From assembly GCF_949628265.1 (NCBI RefSeq), contig NC_088790.1, forward strand, positions 12,776,545 to 12,840,544: a stretch of 64,000 nucleotides of DNA, read 5' to 3'. Position numbers and translations under genes: made by a program. Below the pieces are notes generated by a model, which had not been told where the DNA came from, searched no databases, and saw only the letters and a list, made by a program, of their open reading frames with translations. Each line of letters opens with the position of its first letter. Positions within the stretch are counted from its first letter, which is position 1. The stretch comes from Cloeon dipterum. Lineage: Eukaryota; Arthropoda; Insecta; Ephemeroptera; Baetidae. Positions 51,327 through 63,477 of this stretch are shown one piece after another.

Positions 51327-51398
<72 letters not shown>

Positions 51399-52075
51399 GT
51401 CTATCGCTTAGCAGCTGCAAGGCACGCTTTCAATCTTCATAAACGTATACCGCCCTTAAAAATAGTCCCCAGCACTGCTATAATAACCCCACTCGTAAAA
51501 GCCCAAAATATTTATTTTATCCTCAGGCACGCGCGTGACTCTCAGCTGATTGTCCAACGCGTTTTTGTGTAAGCATTTTGAATTTGTTTGTCTCTCTCAC
51601 AACTCGACAAGGGCAAATAATATTTATCAAAAATACTATTATCATTAACAAGCATTATTAATTGTTGTTGTTTATATGTATAATAAATACAGACTTTCAA
51701 AAAAAATATGATTTCAAAATTGATAACATCAACGTCACTGCCGAATCCCAATTTCATCGTTGGCAGCCTTTTGGGGCCACGTCCGAACAAAAAGGTCAGC
51801 GTAAAATTGAGGGCCACCCTACTGCTAGGAAATTATAGTGTAAAAAATGGGCAGCGGCAGGTGCCAACGATGCCGGTCTCTTTGCGGTGGCGCGAAAAGC
51901 GTAGTGCAGACACATTGACGAGTCAAAAAGTTTTACTTTCCGGTTTGTAAACTCACCCAATTTGAGTTTGACGATGCGGCGTTAGCAATTTTCTGAAAAG
52001 CAGGACCAGACAGGGCGAAATAAGAGCACACACACTGGGATAAACACACGCCTCTTCTGGCACCGATTGTCTACT
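49620..52075. other. Intergenic stretch
   Basis: Apart from the AT microsatellite I see no supported gene. GC-richer patches at 50.6-51.0 kb and 51.7-51.95 kb have open frames on one or both strands but no paired splice sites. Confidence 0.4.
51269..51395. repeat. Compound (AT)n microsatellite
   Basis: Two long AT tracts (about 51269-51316 and 51331-51395) are separated by a short unique spacer that includes AGAACAGCC. Each arm is self-complementary, so the whole can form a cruciform. Length in the assembly is probably only approximate. Confidence 0.95.
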
Positions 52076-52083
52076 GCTGATGT
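52076..52083 (+). repeat. Left target-site duplication of the hAT element
   Basis: GCTGATGT is repeated exactly at 53442-53449 on the far side of the element. Confidence 0.93.
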
Positions 52084-53441
52084 TAGGGTTGGCAATATCA
52101 ATATCGATATATCAAAAAAATTTGATATGTCAAATATCATATCAGTTATCATGGCTGATATTTGATATATCATATCAGGCTGATATTGATATCTAAGTCG
52201 GATATCAAGGTTGATATTAGTTGACATTTTTGACCGACAGATGGCATTTTTCATGCCGGTTTTCGCATAAAAGTTTAGGATCAAACTGTACTTTCCGTCC
52301 CCAAACATGGGCGTAACCGATATTGAAGTTTTCGCAATGCACAAAGGCGCGAAAAATGTCTCAGCTGATCGATCACAGATGATCTCTCAGCTGTGGTCAG
52401 CTTATAGTAGCTTTTGTGTTGAATGAAAATTAAATTAAATTGTTTGTAAACAATGGTCAGCAACGTCAGGTAGGTCAGGTAAAACCCTGACAACAATAAA
52501 GGCCACCCACGCCAGCTGATCGGTCACAGATGACCTCTGTCAGCTGGCAGTACCACATTTATTTTACTTGTTGAATTAAAATGATAATATGTAACAAATT
52601 GTTTGTAAACAATGATTTTAGATTTCAATGGTGAATAATTAAGAACTTATTGTAACTAATCCAATCAAAATGTGTACAAATAGCGCAAATAATATTGCGA
52701 AAATTGCTCTGATGATGGCATAGCCCCAAATTAAAAATTGAAATACTTAATACAAAACAGCTGCTACGGTTTAAAGTAATTTCATTCTGATTTCTCTTAT
52801 GTGTATCTATTAAACTCAATTATTTATTACCAGATAAAGGTTGAAAAGCACATTATGATGTGGAGAAAAACACCCCAATATTTTAATTTGAAGAAAAATT
52901 GACGCTCTCACATTATCAGCTGATATGTAAACATCAAACTCAAAAATTAATTTTAAATGGCACAATTAAATTATAATATTTTATTTATTACCTAATAATA
53001 GCTATTAATTAATTAATTAGACACCCATGTGGCGGGTAGGGGGGAAGGGAAAGCAGCCAGATGCAAATTTTGGCGCCATATGGTGGGATCCGACACACCC
53101 CCTTCTCAAACATCTGTTTTAAAGGCGCGCAACATTTAAATTATTTGAATACTCATCCCATATGCCTGCGGAAAACCGCCATTTTTCAAATGTTTTCTTA
53201 TTTAACCGATATTTATGATAAAACCGGTGAAAAATGCTTAAAAAATCGGTTTTTAAGCCTTAAAAATAGCCATATCCGGTTTCGGTTCATCCGGCAGCCA
53301 TTTTTTGATCATCTGGAAATATCATCGTTGATATATCAAATTTTGATATTTTTTCGCTGATATATCAGTGATATTGATATTTCAAATATCATATCAAATA
53401 TCGATAATTGATATTGTTTTTTTCACAAAGTCACAACCCTA
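52084..53441. mobile_element. Non-autonomous hAT-superfamily DNA transposon
   Basis: The element is 1358 bp long, starts TAGGGTTG and ends CAACCCTA. It is flanked by a perfect 8-bp duplication GCTGATGT (52076-52083 and 53442-53449). An 8-bp target duplication with short TAGGG-type inverted ends is diagnostic of hAT elements. The ends are not identical beyond 8 bp: the right arm has an extra ~17 bases before both resume as CAATATCAAT...ATCGATAT. Subterminal DNA is packed with GATATC-like palindromes. No transposase ORF is present, so it would need a source elsewhere. The exact duplication suggests a fairly recent insertion. Confidence 0.93.
52362..52614 (+). repeat. Diverged tandem duplication inside the hAT element
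   Basis: Two ~95-100 base units begin at 52362 and 52513. Each starts CAGCTGATCGRTCACAGATG, continues to a second CAGCTG and ends with AATTGTTTGTAAACAATG, whose TTGTTTGTAAACAA core is an inverted repeat. Repeated subterminal motifs of this kind are often transposase-binding sites in hAT elements, but that role is inferred here. Confidence 0.7.
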
Positions 53442-53449
53442 GCTGATGT
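53442..53449 (+). repeat. Right target-site duplication of the hAT element
   Basis: GCTGATGT is identical to 52076-52083. Removing one copy plus the element restores the empty site. Confidence 0.93.
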
Positions 53450-53639
53450 GCCGATGAGAAGAAACGGAGGGCGGGGCATCCTACCAATGCCAACATGATT
53501 TTGGTGTTGCGTTAGTTACATTAGGGGTCACCTAAAGGCGCTCTGACTAGAGAGTAAAAATCTTAAAAAGGAGACGAATGGCTGCCATCTTAATGTGGAT
53601 CACAGAATTAGTTTTAATAAAAAACATGGCAGATAATCA

Positions 53640-53920
53640 CGTCTCTTCTTATCAACGCGGATGTTGTGCGTCAAGTGGCGCCAGCTGACGACAGGCACCA
53701 CAGTCAGATTTTGCGACGAGTTCGGGCCTCCGACGAGTTGGACTGAGACCGTGATGGCGGCGCAGTGACGTCTTGGTGACGGTTCTAGTCGCGTTTGAAG
53801 ACGGACTCGGCTGGCTGCACGTTAGCTGGCCGCCGCGCGAGGTGCAGTCGACCATCGGCCATCGACGCTCGAGCCCCCGCCGCGGCCCGTCGGCCGCATC
53901 AACGCGCTAAAACCAAGAGG
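53640..53920 (+). other. CpG-rich first (leader) exon of a plus-strand gene running right
   Basis: A strongly GC- and CpG-rich block ends in an excellent donor (CCAAGAG|GTGAGT, exon end about 53921). A CRE-like TGACGTC lies near 53767. ATGs in the block open only very short frames (for example MAAQ-stop), so this is probably 5' leader. The opposite strand has a 160-codon open frame (54304-53822) with no splice support. The next exon is not recognised; 53.9-63.4 kb may be a long first intron. Confidence 0.4.
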
Positions 53921-53924
53921 TGAG

Positions 53925-56900
53925 TGCCGAAAGGCGACGGCCTTGCTTTCTACTCGTCCCCGTCGTATGAACATCGTGTGCTGCCCAGTACGATCATACT
54001 TTCCTTGCAATGCACAACATTTGTATGGCCTGCTATGCTGCGTTTTATTTCGTAAATAATTCGTCGCTAACTCTTTCTTTCGGCACCTTCGGCCGATTAT
54101 CCAATTAGCCAATGTTTGAGTCCACTTTGCACCTGCTTGCCGCCCGACCTCTGCGTATGTGGCGGGAATTCGCGTCCGACTCGCTTTTGAAATGACATTA
54201 GACGGCGGAATGCGGACAAATTCGCAACGATCGAGCCAGCTGTGGCCTGTGGCTCGCCTAGCCTGCGACCGTAAGGCATTGCCTTTTTCGCTGCACCACG
54301 CCAATATTTGTAGATGATACTCTTGGTGGAGCTAAAACTACACGAATCTTCGAAAATTTGCTCTCAAATTGTTGTTCATTAGCGCCTTGCCACAGAAAAT
54401 TAGGCGTCAACTTGGTATTATTATTTTTCCACAAAGCCAATGCGGACATTTGGGGAGTTTCTTTTCAATGAATTTCAGCTATTCTGGACCTATATAAAAG
54501 TGAATATTTGATAATAACAGTAAACAAATTTGTATACTTGATCTAGTGCTCTTAAATTCTATATTGAGGATTGCTTAGCAAGCTCCGCGACACGGTTTTG
54601 ATGGAAAGAACGTGTCGAACGTGTATTTCCGAAATAAGCCGCGAAATTATCTTATCAGCAAAGCGTACAAGTGCCAGTTCGCAGCCGCCGTATGTGTGTA
54701 TGTCCTCGCAAAATAATGAACCTCGCTTGTTTATCTCAGTCTGGAATCACGTGCTAACTACAGCAGCGAAATTTCGAAATTCTCGTAATGAATTAATATG
54801 AATTCTGTGAATGAAAAACGGGAGGAGGAATATATTTTATGCGATTAGAACGCGCACATACAGTTAGAAAACGCACTACTTCTACTTGTGGAACTATAAT
54901 AGTACCGTTTTCTGAGCTATAATCGAGCTGATTTTCTTCTAAAGTAGAACAATTACGACAATCACAATGATATTGAATAAGACTAGAGTCAGAACAATGG
55001 AACTGCTGTTTAGATTCATTTAGAGTGTCTTGCTCAGAAACCATAAACCATAAATTTATTTTATTCTGACAAACAGTTATATTTATAGTTCAAAGACCCT
55101 TGAATTTTACAGATGATTGACATTGTTGAACTCTTAATAAGGAACATTTTTGTTATCCTCGGATTTGGTTCGAGAAAATGGGAGAAAAAATGCACGAAAC
55201 TGAGCAGTTTCCTTGTTTAAATTTTAATTTTTAATTTTCTATAAAAATCTTATTTCGAAATTTTTATTTGCTCTAAAAATCAGTTTTGCATTTTCTTACC
55301 ACCCGGTATTTTTTACGGTTGCTACCATTTTTACCAATTTGATGAGCAAGTAATTTTATAAATAATTTTTCATCTTCTGCTACTTTGTAGAATTATTAAT
55401 TTTAAAATACTATCCCTACCTTCAATTTTGCCAGAATTTTCTGCTGACTTCCCGTTGCTCAAGTTGATTGACAAATAAATGACAACTTATTTTTAACTTC
55501 AGTGCAAATGATGCCAACGAAATATTGGTAAAACCTAAAATAAAATCAGTACATAAATAATTTCTGTTTTTTGAAACTCTGCTAGTTTTAAATACAGCCT
55601 TTTTCAGATTTAAATTTCTATTGCTTGGTTCCACGGCAAATTAGCTAAACGGACCCATTTTAATGAGAGAAAAAACGAGTTTAAGAACGAACATAGTATT
55701 TGATTTCTGTTGAGCTGCACCTGCTTTACAAAAATCCAAAGGCAAAAATCCTGGTGGCCCAAACTAGCCTTTGAGAATGAATTTGAAAAAAATTTGCTCA
55801 GAAATTTTTTTCGAAATATTTGGCATATTTTTTATAGATTTTGTTTCACCATGTTTTGTAGAGTTTAATTTTCAAATAACCGGTAACTAGCCAGCACATC
55901 CATTCAATTTTAGCCCTTTATCGATCCACTTTCAACTTAAAGCAGTAACTTTTGTGAGTGATAATAGATCTGTCCTGTCGTCACGTCAAAAGTTGCGTGT
56001 CTCAATTTAGGACAGAGAAAAGCTTAATGTTTTTAATCTGCACTCACATTATCAATAATTATATGAATCATTTGAAGTGCTTTTAGTAGATATAAATTTT
56101 ACAGTTATAAAGTCTCTTTTCCAGTGTTTTCTTTTTTATCAATCACACGAATTCTTTTTAATAGTTCTTGACGTTCGTTAGTGCAAAAAATATGGGAAAT
56201 GTGGGAATTTTTTTATAATCATAGCCGAATATATACTATACATATATATGACACACTTGAGAATGCCTTATACAACGCTCCTAGTTATTTCGAAGTATCC
56301 CCAAATGATCGGTGACGCAAGTGTCCGTGTCGTCAGCATGAATGGAAAATGTATGCAATCCGATCCGGGCGGAAAATCGCCGCGGTGACGCGCTGATCCA
56401 TTTTCTGCCCGCGCGTCACCCAATCTGGTTGAGATCGTAGGCGCATCGCATCGATCGGTGTGCATTGTCGGCTAATAATGCACGCGCGAACAAATATTTG
56501 TTGCTCCGCGCCCGTGAAGATTTGATTACGCCTCTGCTGCGGCACAACGGAAATTATCCTCGCAGCGATTTTCGCCGCTCGCTCGTGATTGTTTGGATAC
56601 CCTGCACTTTTTCGATGGGCAATATCCGATTCAAAAATTGGCACTTCCTGAAAATTTGTTCCGTGGAAAAGACAGGCAATGAGCGGTATGAACAATTGAT
56701 TATTTTCAGGATAAATAAGTATCATGGTATCAATTAGTTAGCTTTCTTACAAATGTATGTTTGTCGTGTCTATTGAGGTGAACGTGAAGCTGTGAAAACT
56801 CTCTGCAACTTGTCAACGCGACCATTGATAAGTTTCACAAATTGCTTGTCTAAAAAATTAGCGTCATTCTAATGAAAGTGAATTGACCGTATTGTTGCGA

Positions 56901-57800
56901 TAAATTTAACTTTACTAAAGAGAAAATCAAATCTTTAAATTTTAGATTAAGTGTCTCTTAATATAACTTACTTATCTCCGTCTGTGGAACAATCTGTTGC
57001 CAAATGTGTGTATGAACAAAGAACGAGAACTTAAATGTATTAAAACAAAAAGCCAGCCAAATATTTTCTCTCAGAATATTGTCTAATTTTCATATTTGTT
57101 TTCTAGAAAGTGATTAATTCTTAATTGAAAAATTTTAGAGTTTGATAGATTTTAAAGCACCAAAAGATAGTGTACATTCTGAAAGTTTCACCTTTGCCTC
57201 TTGAATGGTGAACTGAATTTTTTACCACCGACTTATTTACGATTCAACATCATCAACGAACTGTAGCAAAACGCTTTCCTATTGTCATGCAGCATTATCA
57301 TACGAAAGTGGCACCGTTAAAATTCCTCCTGGTAGTATCAGTTTTCCTTTTTTCGGCCAGAACCGTTTAAACAGTGGCTCTTCGTTCTTAGAAGTTTGTA
57401 ATTACAACACCTTTCCTCTTAAACCTTGAAGCCAAATGATAACGCGAACGCAGACACTCACTAGTAAAAACTGCTGCGTATAGTGGACATAAGTGGAACG
57501 TTCATTTCATAGGAAATTAAAGCCAGTCACGGCAAATAACATACTATTATGATAAAATACTTGCCAAAAAATTATTTCTCGCGATTCTTGTGCCAAAAAT
57601 TTGGTAAAAAAATTTACTAGAAATACCAGCATTATGGTATAACAATTCCGAAAATCTACTTATCAACAAATAATATAAATGGCTGGCGATGATGCTTTTT
57701 TTGGGATTGATATATTTTGAAAAGGACAAAAACGTCCATCTTCCTCCATGAACTGGAACGAGGCGCGCGTCCTATTATAATTACTAAATAATCAAAGATG
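53925..57800. other. Probable intronic or intergenic stretch
   Basis: No supported exon. A minus-strand ORF at 55044-54793 (83 codons from ATG) contains HCDCRNC and reads as fairly protein-like, but it is unrecognised and has no splice context. Nothing else stands out. Confidence 0.35.
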
Positions 57801-57819
57801 CTGGCCGTCTCTAATTTTG

Positions 57820-58089
57820 TGCGAGCAAGGGTCAAATGCCGGCTGCTCTGGTCGGCGGCTTCGGTCTACTCACTGCGCGCACGCGGCATGAAGTAAAGAG
57901 CATTCTCGCTCGTTCAAGTGGCCGAGCAGCATGTATGATAACTCGCTCTCTCGTGAATTCGCTCTCGCTAATAGCACCCGCGTACTATAGGCGCGTCTAT
58001 TATTTGTTGTCGGCAAAGTCACCTCTCCGAGTGCGCACACAGCTGCATTTTAATCGCGATTCCCGCGAGCTCAAGGGCGTCCCTTTCGC
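57820..58089 (+). other. Candidate alternative leader exon, plus strand
   Basis: A GC-rich island is rich in CTCGCTC/GAGCGAG motifs and ends at donor TTCGCG|GTGAGC (exon end about 58089). Its ATG frames are short. It has the same form as the leader at 53640-53920 and could be an alternative promoter of the same gene. Confidence 0.25.
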
Positions 58090-59334
58090 GGTGAGCCTCG
58101 CCAAATCAACACCGCGATTGTTGTAAATCAGCCCAACTTGATAAACAATCACACCGCTGTGTTGTAATTTAATATCTGATCATAGAGCAAGTAAATGTTG
58201 ACGTTGATATTTGTAATTTGCACTTATGAACATAAATTTTCTAAAATTAAAAATTGAACGGGATAAATTTTGATGTGAGAATTTAAAATGTAAGAAGGAG
58301 AACACAATTTATACCCCTAGAAGTTTAAAAGTAGTAGATCGTGCATAAATAATGACTTCTTAAACTGATTTCGATTGTAATACGGGTATTCAAAATTAAT
58401 TAAGATCTCTTCCTCTTACGATTCAAACTTATTTTTGTTAAGGAATCGATAGCCACTACCACTTAGAGTATGTTCTCGCACGCCAGTAATAGTCCGCAAT
58501 GCAGTTAAAATGTGCTTGAACAGCAACCTTGAAAGCGTCTTTGTGCCCATCTCGAAGAGGCAAAAAGATGCGCTGCGACAAACGGACACGCGGAATTATT
58601 CATTTCGCCACCAACTCGAAGCGAAAGCACGAGACAAGTCAGCCGGAAAGTTTGCCAAGTTCAACGATCCTCGCTCTTGGACTGACCAAGAAAACCAAGT
58701 GCATAGAGCCAGCAGCCAGCTCACTTGGTTTGGAAAATTTTTCTCGAATCTAGGCCACTGCTCTGCTCAGGGAAAAATGTGGGTCTTTCTTCTCTCTCAA
58801 AGCTTAAGTTTGTCTTGGCTGTAACAATTAACGACATAATTATGTCATTGATTCCTCTTATAGGGAGTTTGAAAATTTGTAGGTTCTGAAAAAATTATTA
58901 GTGAAGGAGGTGGTTTGCAGCTCAGCTCAAATTTTAAACCAATTCGGTATACTTCTCACATTTTTCCTCTCAAAGGGTTAAAATTAGCTTCCACTCTGCG
59001 CAGATAAAAGCTTCGTCGAAAAGCTCCAACCGTCAATACAAAATTAATGAGCATGTCTGCTCTGTGATTCAAAGCACGTCCATGCGCAAAAATGAAACTT
59101 TGCCATGCTACCGCGGACGCTGAGCTGGCTTGGTAGTTTTGGCATTTTGAGGGAGCCACGTCAAAGGAAACTCGTCGCCAGGCAGAGATAAAAACAAAGA
59201 GAGAGCCAGGAGCTCTAATTGATCTGTTTATTGCACGCAGCGCGCACGCACATCTGCTTTTCTTCTTATCGGCTCGCCTTACTCGATTCAAACACTAGCG
59301 CTGCCAGTGTAATTAAACAAATGGGCGGCCGCTG

Positions 59335-59335
<1 letters not shown>

Positions 59336-59374
<39 letters not shown>

Positions 59375-59376
59375 AC
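59336..59376 (+). repeat. (CA)n microsatellite
   Basis: About 16 uninterrupted CA units are followed by an interrupted CTCACACAC end. Confidence 0.95.
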
Positions 59377-59379
59377 GTG

Positions 59380-62300
59380 TTTCGTAAGTTTAGCAAACTC
59401 TCTCAATCAACCACTTGATAGTGGAAGACGATTTGCTGGGAAAATGTCATCTTAACGGATTTAAAGTTTAAAGTGGACATTTTTGTAATTTCCAGAGACG
59501 TAAACTTTTACCTAGAATTTGCTCACTTCTTGTCATCAATATTGTTATTTAACTGTTAAATTAAGCTATCCGTCAGGACATATTATAAAATCTGGAAAGA
59601 GCAGGCTATAAACTCTTGAATCGATTTTAGACGCGAAATCAATTTCATCCAGTATTCCTCAACATTCCTGGAACAACCAATTCGGTGTTTTTCTCTTTGC
59701 GAGAATATTGTGTAGGTAGGCATTGCTCCCATCTCCCGAGATAATTAGATCTTACTGCAAACTGCGTGGATTTCTGTCGACAGATCGTGAGTGGGTGTGG
59801 AAATTTTTTCTGGAAATAGACTCAGCGACTGGCTAGAAAATCGTTAAAAACAGGGACGTTGCAACAATACAAATCGCTTGAAATAACGCTAAATAAAATG
59901 CCAATTTGATGTCAATGTCGCGGCGGATTGGTTTAGACTTAATATAAAATGGTTTGCTGTCGCCGTGTTAGTCGCTCGCTGGTGGATTTTGCAAGTGGGA
60001 AACAGCATCACTGGCCAGGCTCGTGTTTTGGTCCGCGAAACTGGTATTTCCAGTCGTGCTGGTCACGTGCGAGGACACCAGATCGTGCAAAATATCACGA
60101 AACTACGACGAACATGTGTATGTCCAGCTGCTCGCCCAATACAAAAGCCAAACGCACGTAAAATTCCTACTTAATTACCAATTAAGCACAGACTAACCAC
60201 CAACATTTTTTGTCTGTCACCGTAAAATTATAAAATTAATATGAGTTTTTCTTAAAAAGTAATACTATTGTAACGTATTTCAATATCACGGCCTTGTTAA
60301 ATTGAAACAAATCAAACAAAGAAACTTATTTCCATGCCAACGATCGTGCCATCGTATTTTTTCACAACAGAAACATTCGTCACTGTACTGTTTGCACTTC
60401 CCTTCAACACATCCCTCTGAAAGTAGAGCAAGGGGGCTTTGCATTATTCCTGTGTTTCTGCGAAACGTGCTCGCTCGAAATAAACTCTTTGCGCTGTGTT
60501 GTTAGCAAAGCTTATAACTATTTCCCAGCGGCATAGCCTATGTAGAGTGCTGTACACGCGTGGCCGCGTGGGCGAAAAATTAATTGCGAATGCCAACTCA
60601 TGCTACCTCTCTTAATCCATTACTAACGAAGCGCTTTTTTCCTACTTGCAGAGTAAATGACGGAAAGGGCAATAATATTAATTTCACTAGATAATGTTTT
60701 AATGCATACAAATTCTTTTGCAAACTCTGAAATTTCAAACACTCTCATATTATATGCGTGCTGTTAATTGACCTGATTTCAAATATTAAAGTTAAAAGAT
60801 TCTTTTAGTCAAAACTCAAACTTATAATTTTCAAAAAAAAAAAAAAATAAATAGATATTTCATCAAAACCCAACATTTACTAATATTTTCCTAAATAAAT
60901 AAAGGGGTTAAAAGTAGAAAGTATTTTCTTTTTGACAAACAAATTTAAAATCTAGATAAATGTGTAAAATACCCTGAAAGGAAATTTAAAAAAAAATCTT
61001 CCAAGCTGCTTCCGTGTTATTATCTGCCTAAGAGTTTCTGCTTCCTGGGTAAATAAACAAGAAACCCGTTCAGTTCCTAATTGTAACAAATTTAACGCAC
61101 ACTCCGTGTTTATCTGAGTGCAAGTTGACAGTTACTTGATTAATTTTCTTAGCGCAGTAACATTGTAAGTAATTATACAGTTTTGATAACGAAATCGTTA
61201 AAAGCGTACGCATAAACCAGTTCAGAGTTTCAGTGCCTGATGGTGAAAACTAAACAAACAAATACGTGCATGATAAATTTAACTCTTTTCAGCACGTTGC
61301 TCGAATAAAATTCACGCTTGTGCGTTGCCGGTAGTCTTGCTAACTCGAGCAAGGATTTTTCCCTTAATTAGTACAACTAATTTTCTTATGATCGCCCTCT
61401 CGATACTTTTGACTTTGCATCCGAGCCAACAACTTTTACTTCAGCTCTAATTGAGAAACATAAGCCTTTTTGCTGGCGTTTTTTGTGGCAATCTCATTTT
61501 AGTCAGTCTTTTTCAACCCATTCAGCAGATAAACAAGTGTCCATTTTCCTCCTCAATATCTGCAGTAAAATTGCTCAACTCCGGCAATTTATGAGTTTTG
61601 TGACAGTGAAATCGTGGGTTTAATTTCCTTTGATTTTATAAATTCTTGCTTAAAATATGAAATTTCTCAAAATTTTCTAATTTTTAAAGCACAAATTACT
61701 TAACAACGTAATTTTCCATTTATAGGCTGAATTATATTAGGCAAATTATCAAAGTTATGTGAAATATTAAAACTCTGGAAACATACCATTTGAGGATAGA
61801 GCAGCAGCTTAGTTTGAAAAAATTCAGCTGGTAATTGATGCCATTGAGGAAGTTCTCCTCTCAAGAAACCCCAAGCCAGTCTTATCTTGAATTCTGATCG
61901 GCCGCCAAGAAATTTAATTCTTAGTTAAATGAGTCAAGGTTCAGTTTCTTTCTGCGGTTTGAATGGCTCGTATTTTCAGTGGCACCAGTGTTGGCCACTA
62001 GGCCTTGAAAGAGTAATGTTTATTGTACAACTTTCTCCAAAATAGTGCAAAAATACAATGCGAATTTTTTCTCACTTTTTCCCTCTCACTCTCTGGTGCG
62101 TTCGAAATTTAAATTAATGTGCAAATCTTAGTGCTCTTGTCCTTTAAAACTGAAAAAGGCTCGAATCGCAAATTGTTCCATGTCCATGGTGTCGAGAACG
62201 TGCTTGAACTTGCACGCTGTTGACAACATCGGCCTTGTAGTATGTACTTGTTGCACAGAGTGAGTCACGTATTGTTGATGTGCCTCGAGTTCCATGGTTG

Positions 62301-62380
62301 AGCCACTGCCTTTGCGCGAAACAAACGCCGTATTTTCCAAGCTCCTCCACTCGAGAGCGCAGACTTGGTGCGTAGCCGTA
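59380..62380. other. Gene-free AT-rich stretch
   Basis: No exon with paired splice signals was found. The open frames are short and AT-driven. Confidence 0.4.
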
Positions 62381-62387
62381 TAACCTA

Positions 62388-62446
62388 CACCTGCATGCGT
62401 GACTCGGCGTGTGCCCGATCTCTTTCAAGCTCTTCCGCATGGCTAC
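62388..62446 (-). CDS. Possible minus-strand micro-exon (coiled-coil-like)
   Basis: A strong acceptor (TTTTTTGCAG) and a donor (ATGCAG|GTGTAG) bracket ~58 bases with one open frame reading SHAEELERDRAHAESRMQ, a charged heptad-like peptide. An alternative reading from the ATG at 62440 (MRKSLKEIGHTPSHACRCRL onward, 98 codons) ignores the donor. Neither is recognised, so this is a weak call. Confidence 0.15.
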
Positions 62447-63377
62447 TGCAAAAAAGCGCGTTACTGTTTACCGAGAGAGTTTGTCCATCAGGTTCTTAAC
62501 TACATTTATTTTGCAAGACAACTCACCGTGAATACTTAGTTCGATTATTCCGAATCTTTTATTAGATGACTAGGGACTTTATATCTGTGACTAATTCCCT
62601 CTTGGTCTAGAGTTTGTTTTTAAAAATAAATTATTAAAAATTAAAAATTTAGTTTAAATATTTTGGCTTTTCCTGTGCTTCTAATTTTCATTTACGACGG
62701 GATATTTAATACTTTTGGCTTCTGAAAGAGTTTGTTTTTATTTTAAAAATGATTGAGAAAAGAATATTTCAACACAATTGTCATTTTTCTAAAGCGTTAT
62801 GGTTATGCAATAACATAATTCATTGCCACGTTTTATGCTTAAGGAATGCATTATTTCCATTGTTAATGAGAAACTAGAATCGTATTAATTTCGATTCGAG
62901 TGTTTTGAAAAGTCTGCGTTTTATTTTCACCATAACTTTTCAATGGTGAGCGTGTGTGAGACAAGATTGGTAACAAATCTCGGTTGCGCCAGAACAGAAT
63001 AATGCAAATCGTCGACGCATTGCAAGACACATTATTGATTGTATGCAAACGCGAATCCGCTCGAACGGAATAAATTAACGCATTCTGCCGCTCTAGGGAG
63101 GGAGACGCGCGAGAAACAGCTGTTACTGGCATGAAGCCGTACTTTGACTCGCTGATCGAGAGCTTGCATGAGCTAATTTTAGCTAGAATTGTCCACTCGG
63201 AAATAAAGCACCTTTAAATGCATCTCTCGCGAAACCATACGTACGTTTAGCGAAAGTTGCATGTCTGTGGCACATTTTAGGTCGCGCGTAGTTAGAGCTT
63301 GTATGCTCGTTAGACGCAACTTACGTAGACGTAATACATTATTAGGCAGTTTGACAGCATTTCGTGGTTTTGCGTAG

Positions 63378-63477
63378 GCGTCGCGCGCGCCGAGATGTTC
63401 TACAGTCAGGCGTTGGACGCGGGCGAGTCGCTCAACTTGCTGCAAAAATCGCCGATTGGCGCCAGAGAAAAGCGAAG
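63378..63477 (+). CDS. Possible first coding exon, plus strand
   Basis: After a possible acceptor (TTTTGCGTAG) a GC-rich block has an ATG at 63395 in fair context (GCCGAGATG), and then MFYSQALDAGESLNLLQKSP continuing to a donor AG|GTAACA (exon end 63477, phase 2) just before an in-frame TAA. G/C-ending codons match those of the confident genes in this window, unlike the AT-rich surroundings. It could be the first coding exon of the plus-strand gene whose leaders are proposed at 53.6-53.9 or 58.0 kb. The minus strand is also open here and has its own good donor (CTAC|GTAAGT near 63322), so strand is not settled. Confidence 0.25.

Noticed and set aside
52090..53410. Dense GATATC-type repeats considered as a satellite or a repeat array
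   Set aside because: They are confined to the two ends of one element bounded by inverted ends and an 8-bp target duplication, so they are transposon subterminal repeats.
53822..54304. A 160-codon minus-strand open frame
   Set aside because: It lies partly in the CpG-rich block, where all frames tend to be open. It has no splice signals, and the plus strand has an excellent donor in the same block.
58510..58824. A 104-codon plus-strand ORF
   Set aside because: There is no splice context, no recognisable domain, and codon use is like the surrounding non-coding DNA.
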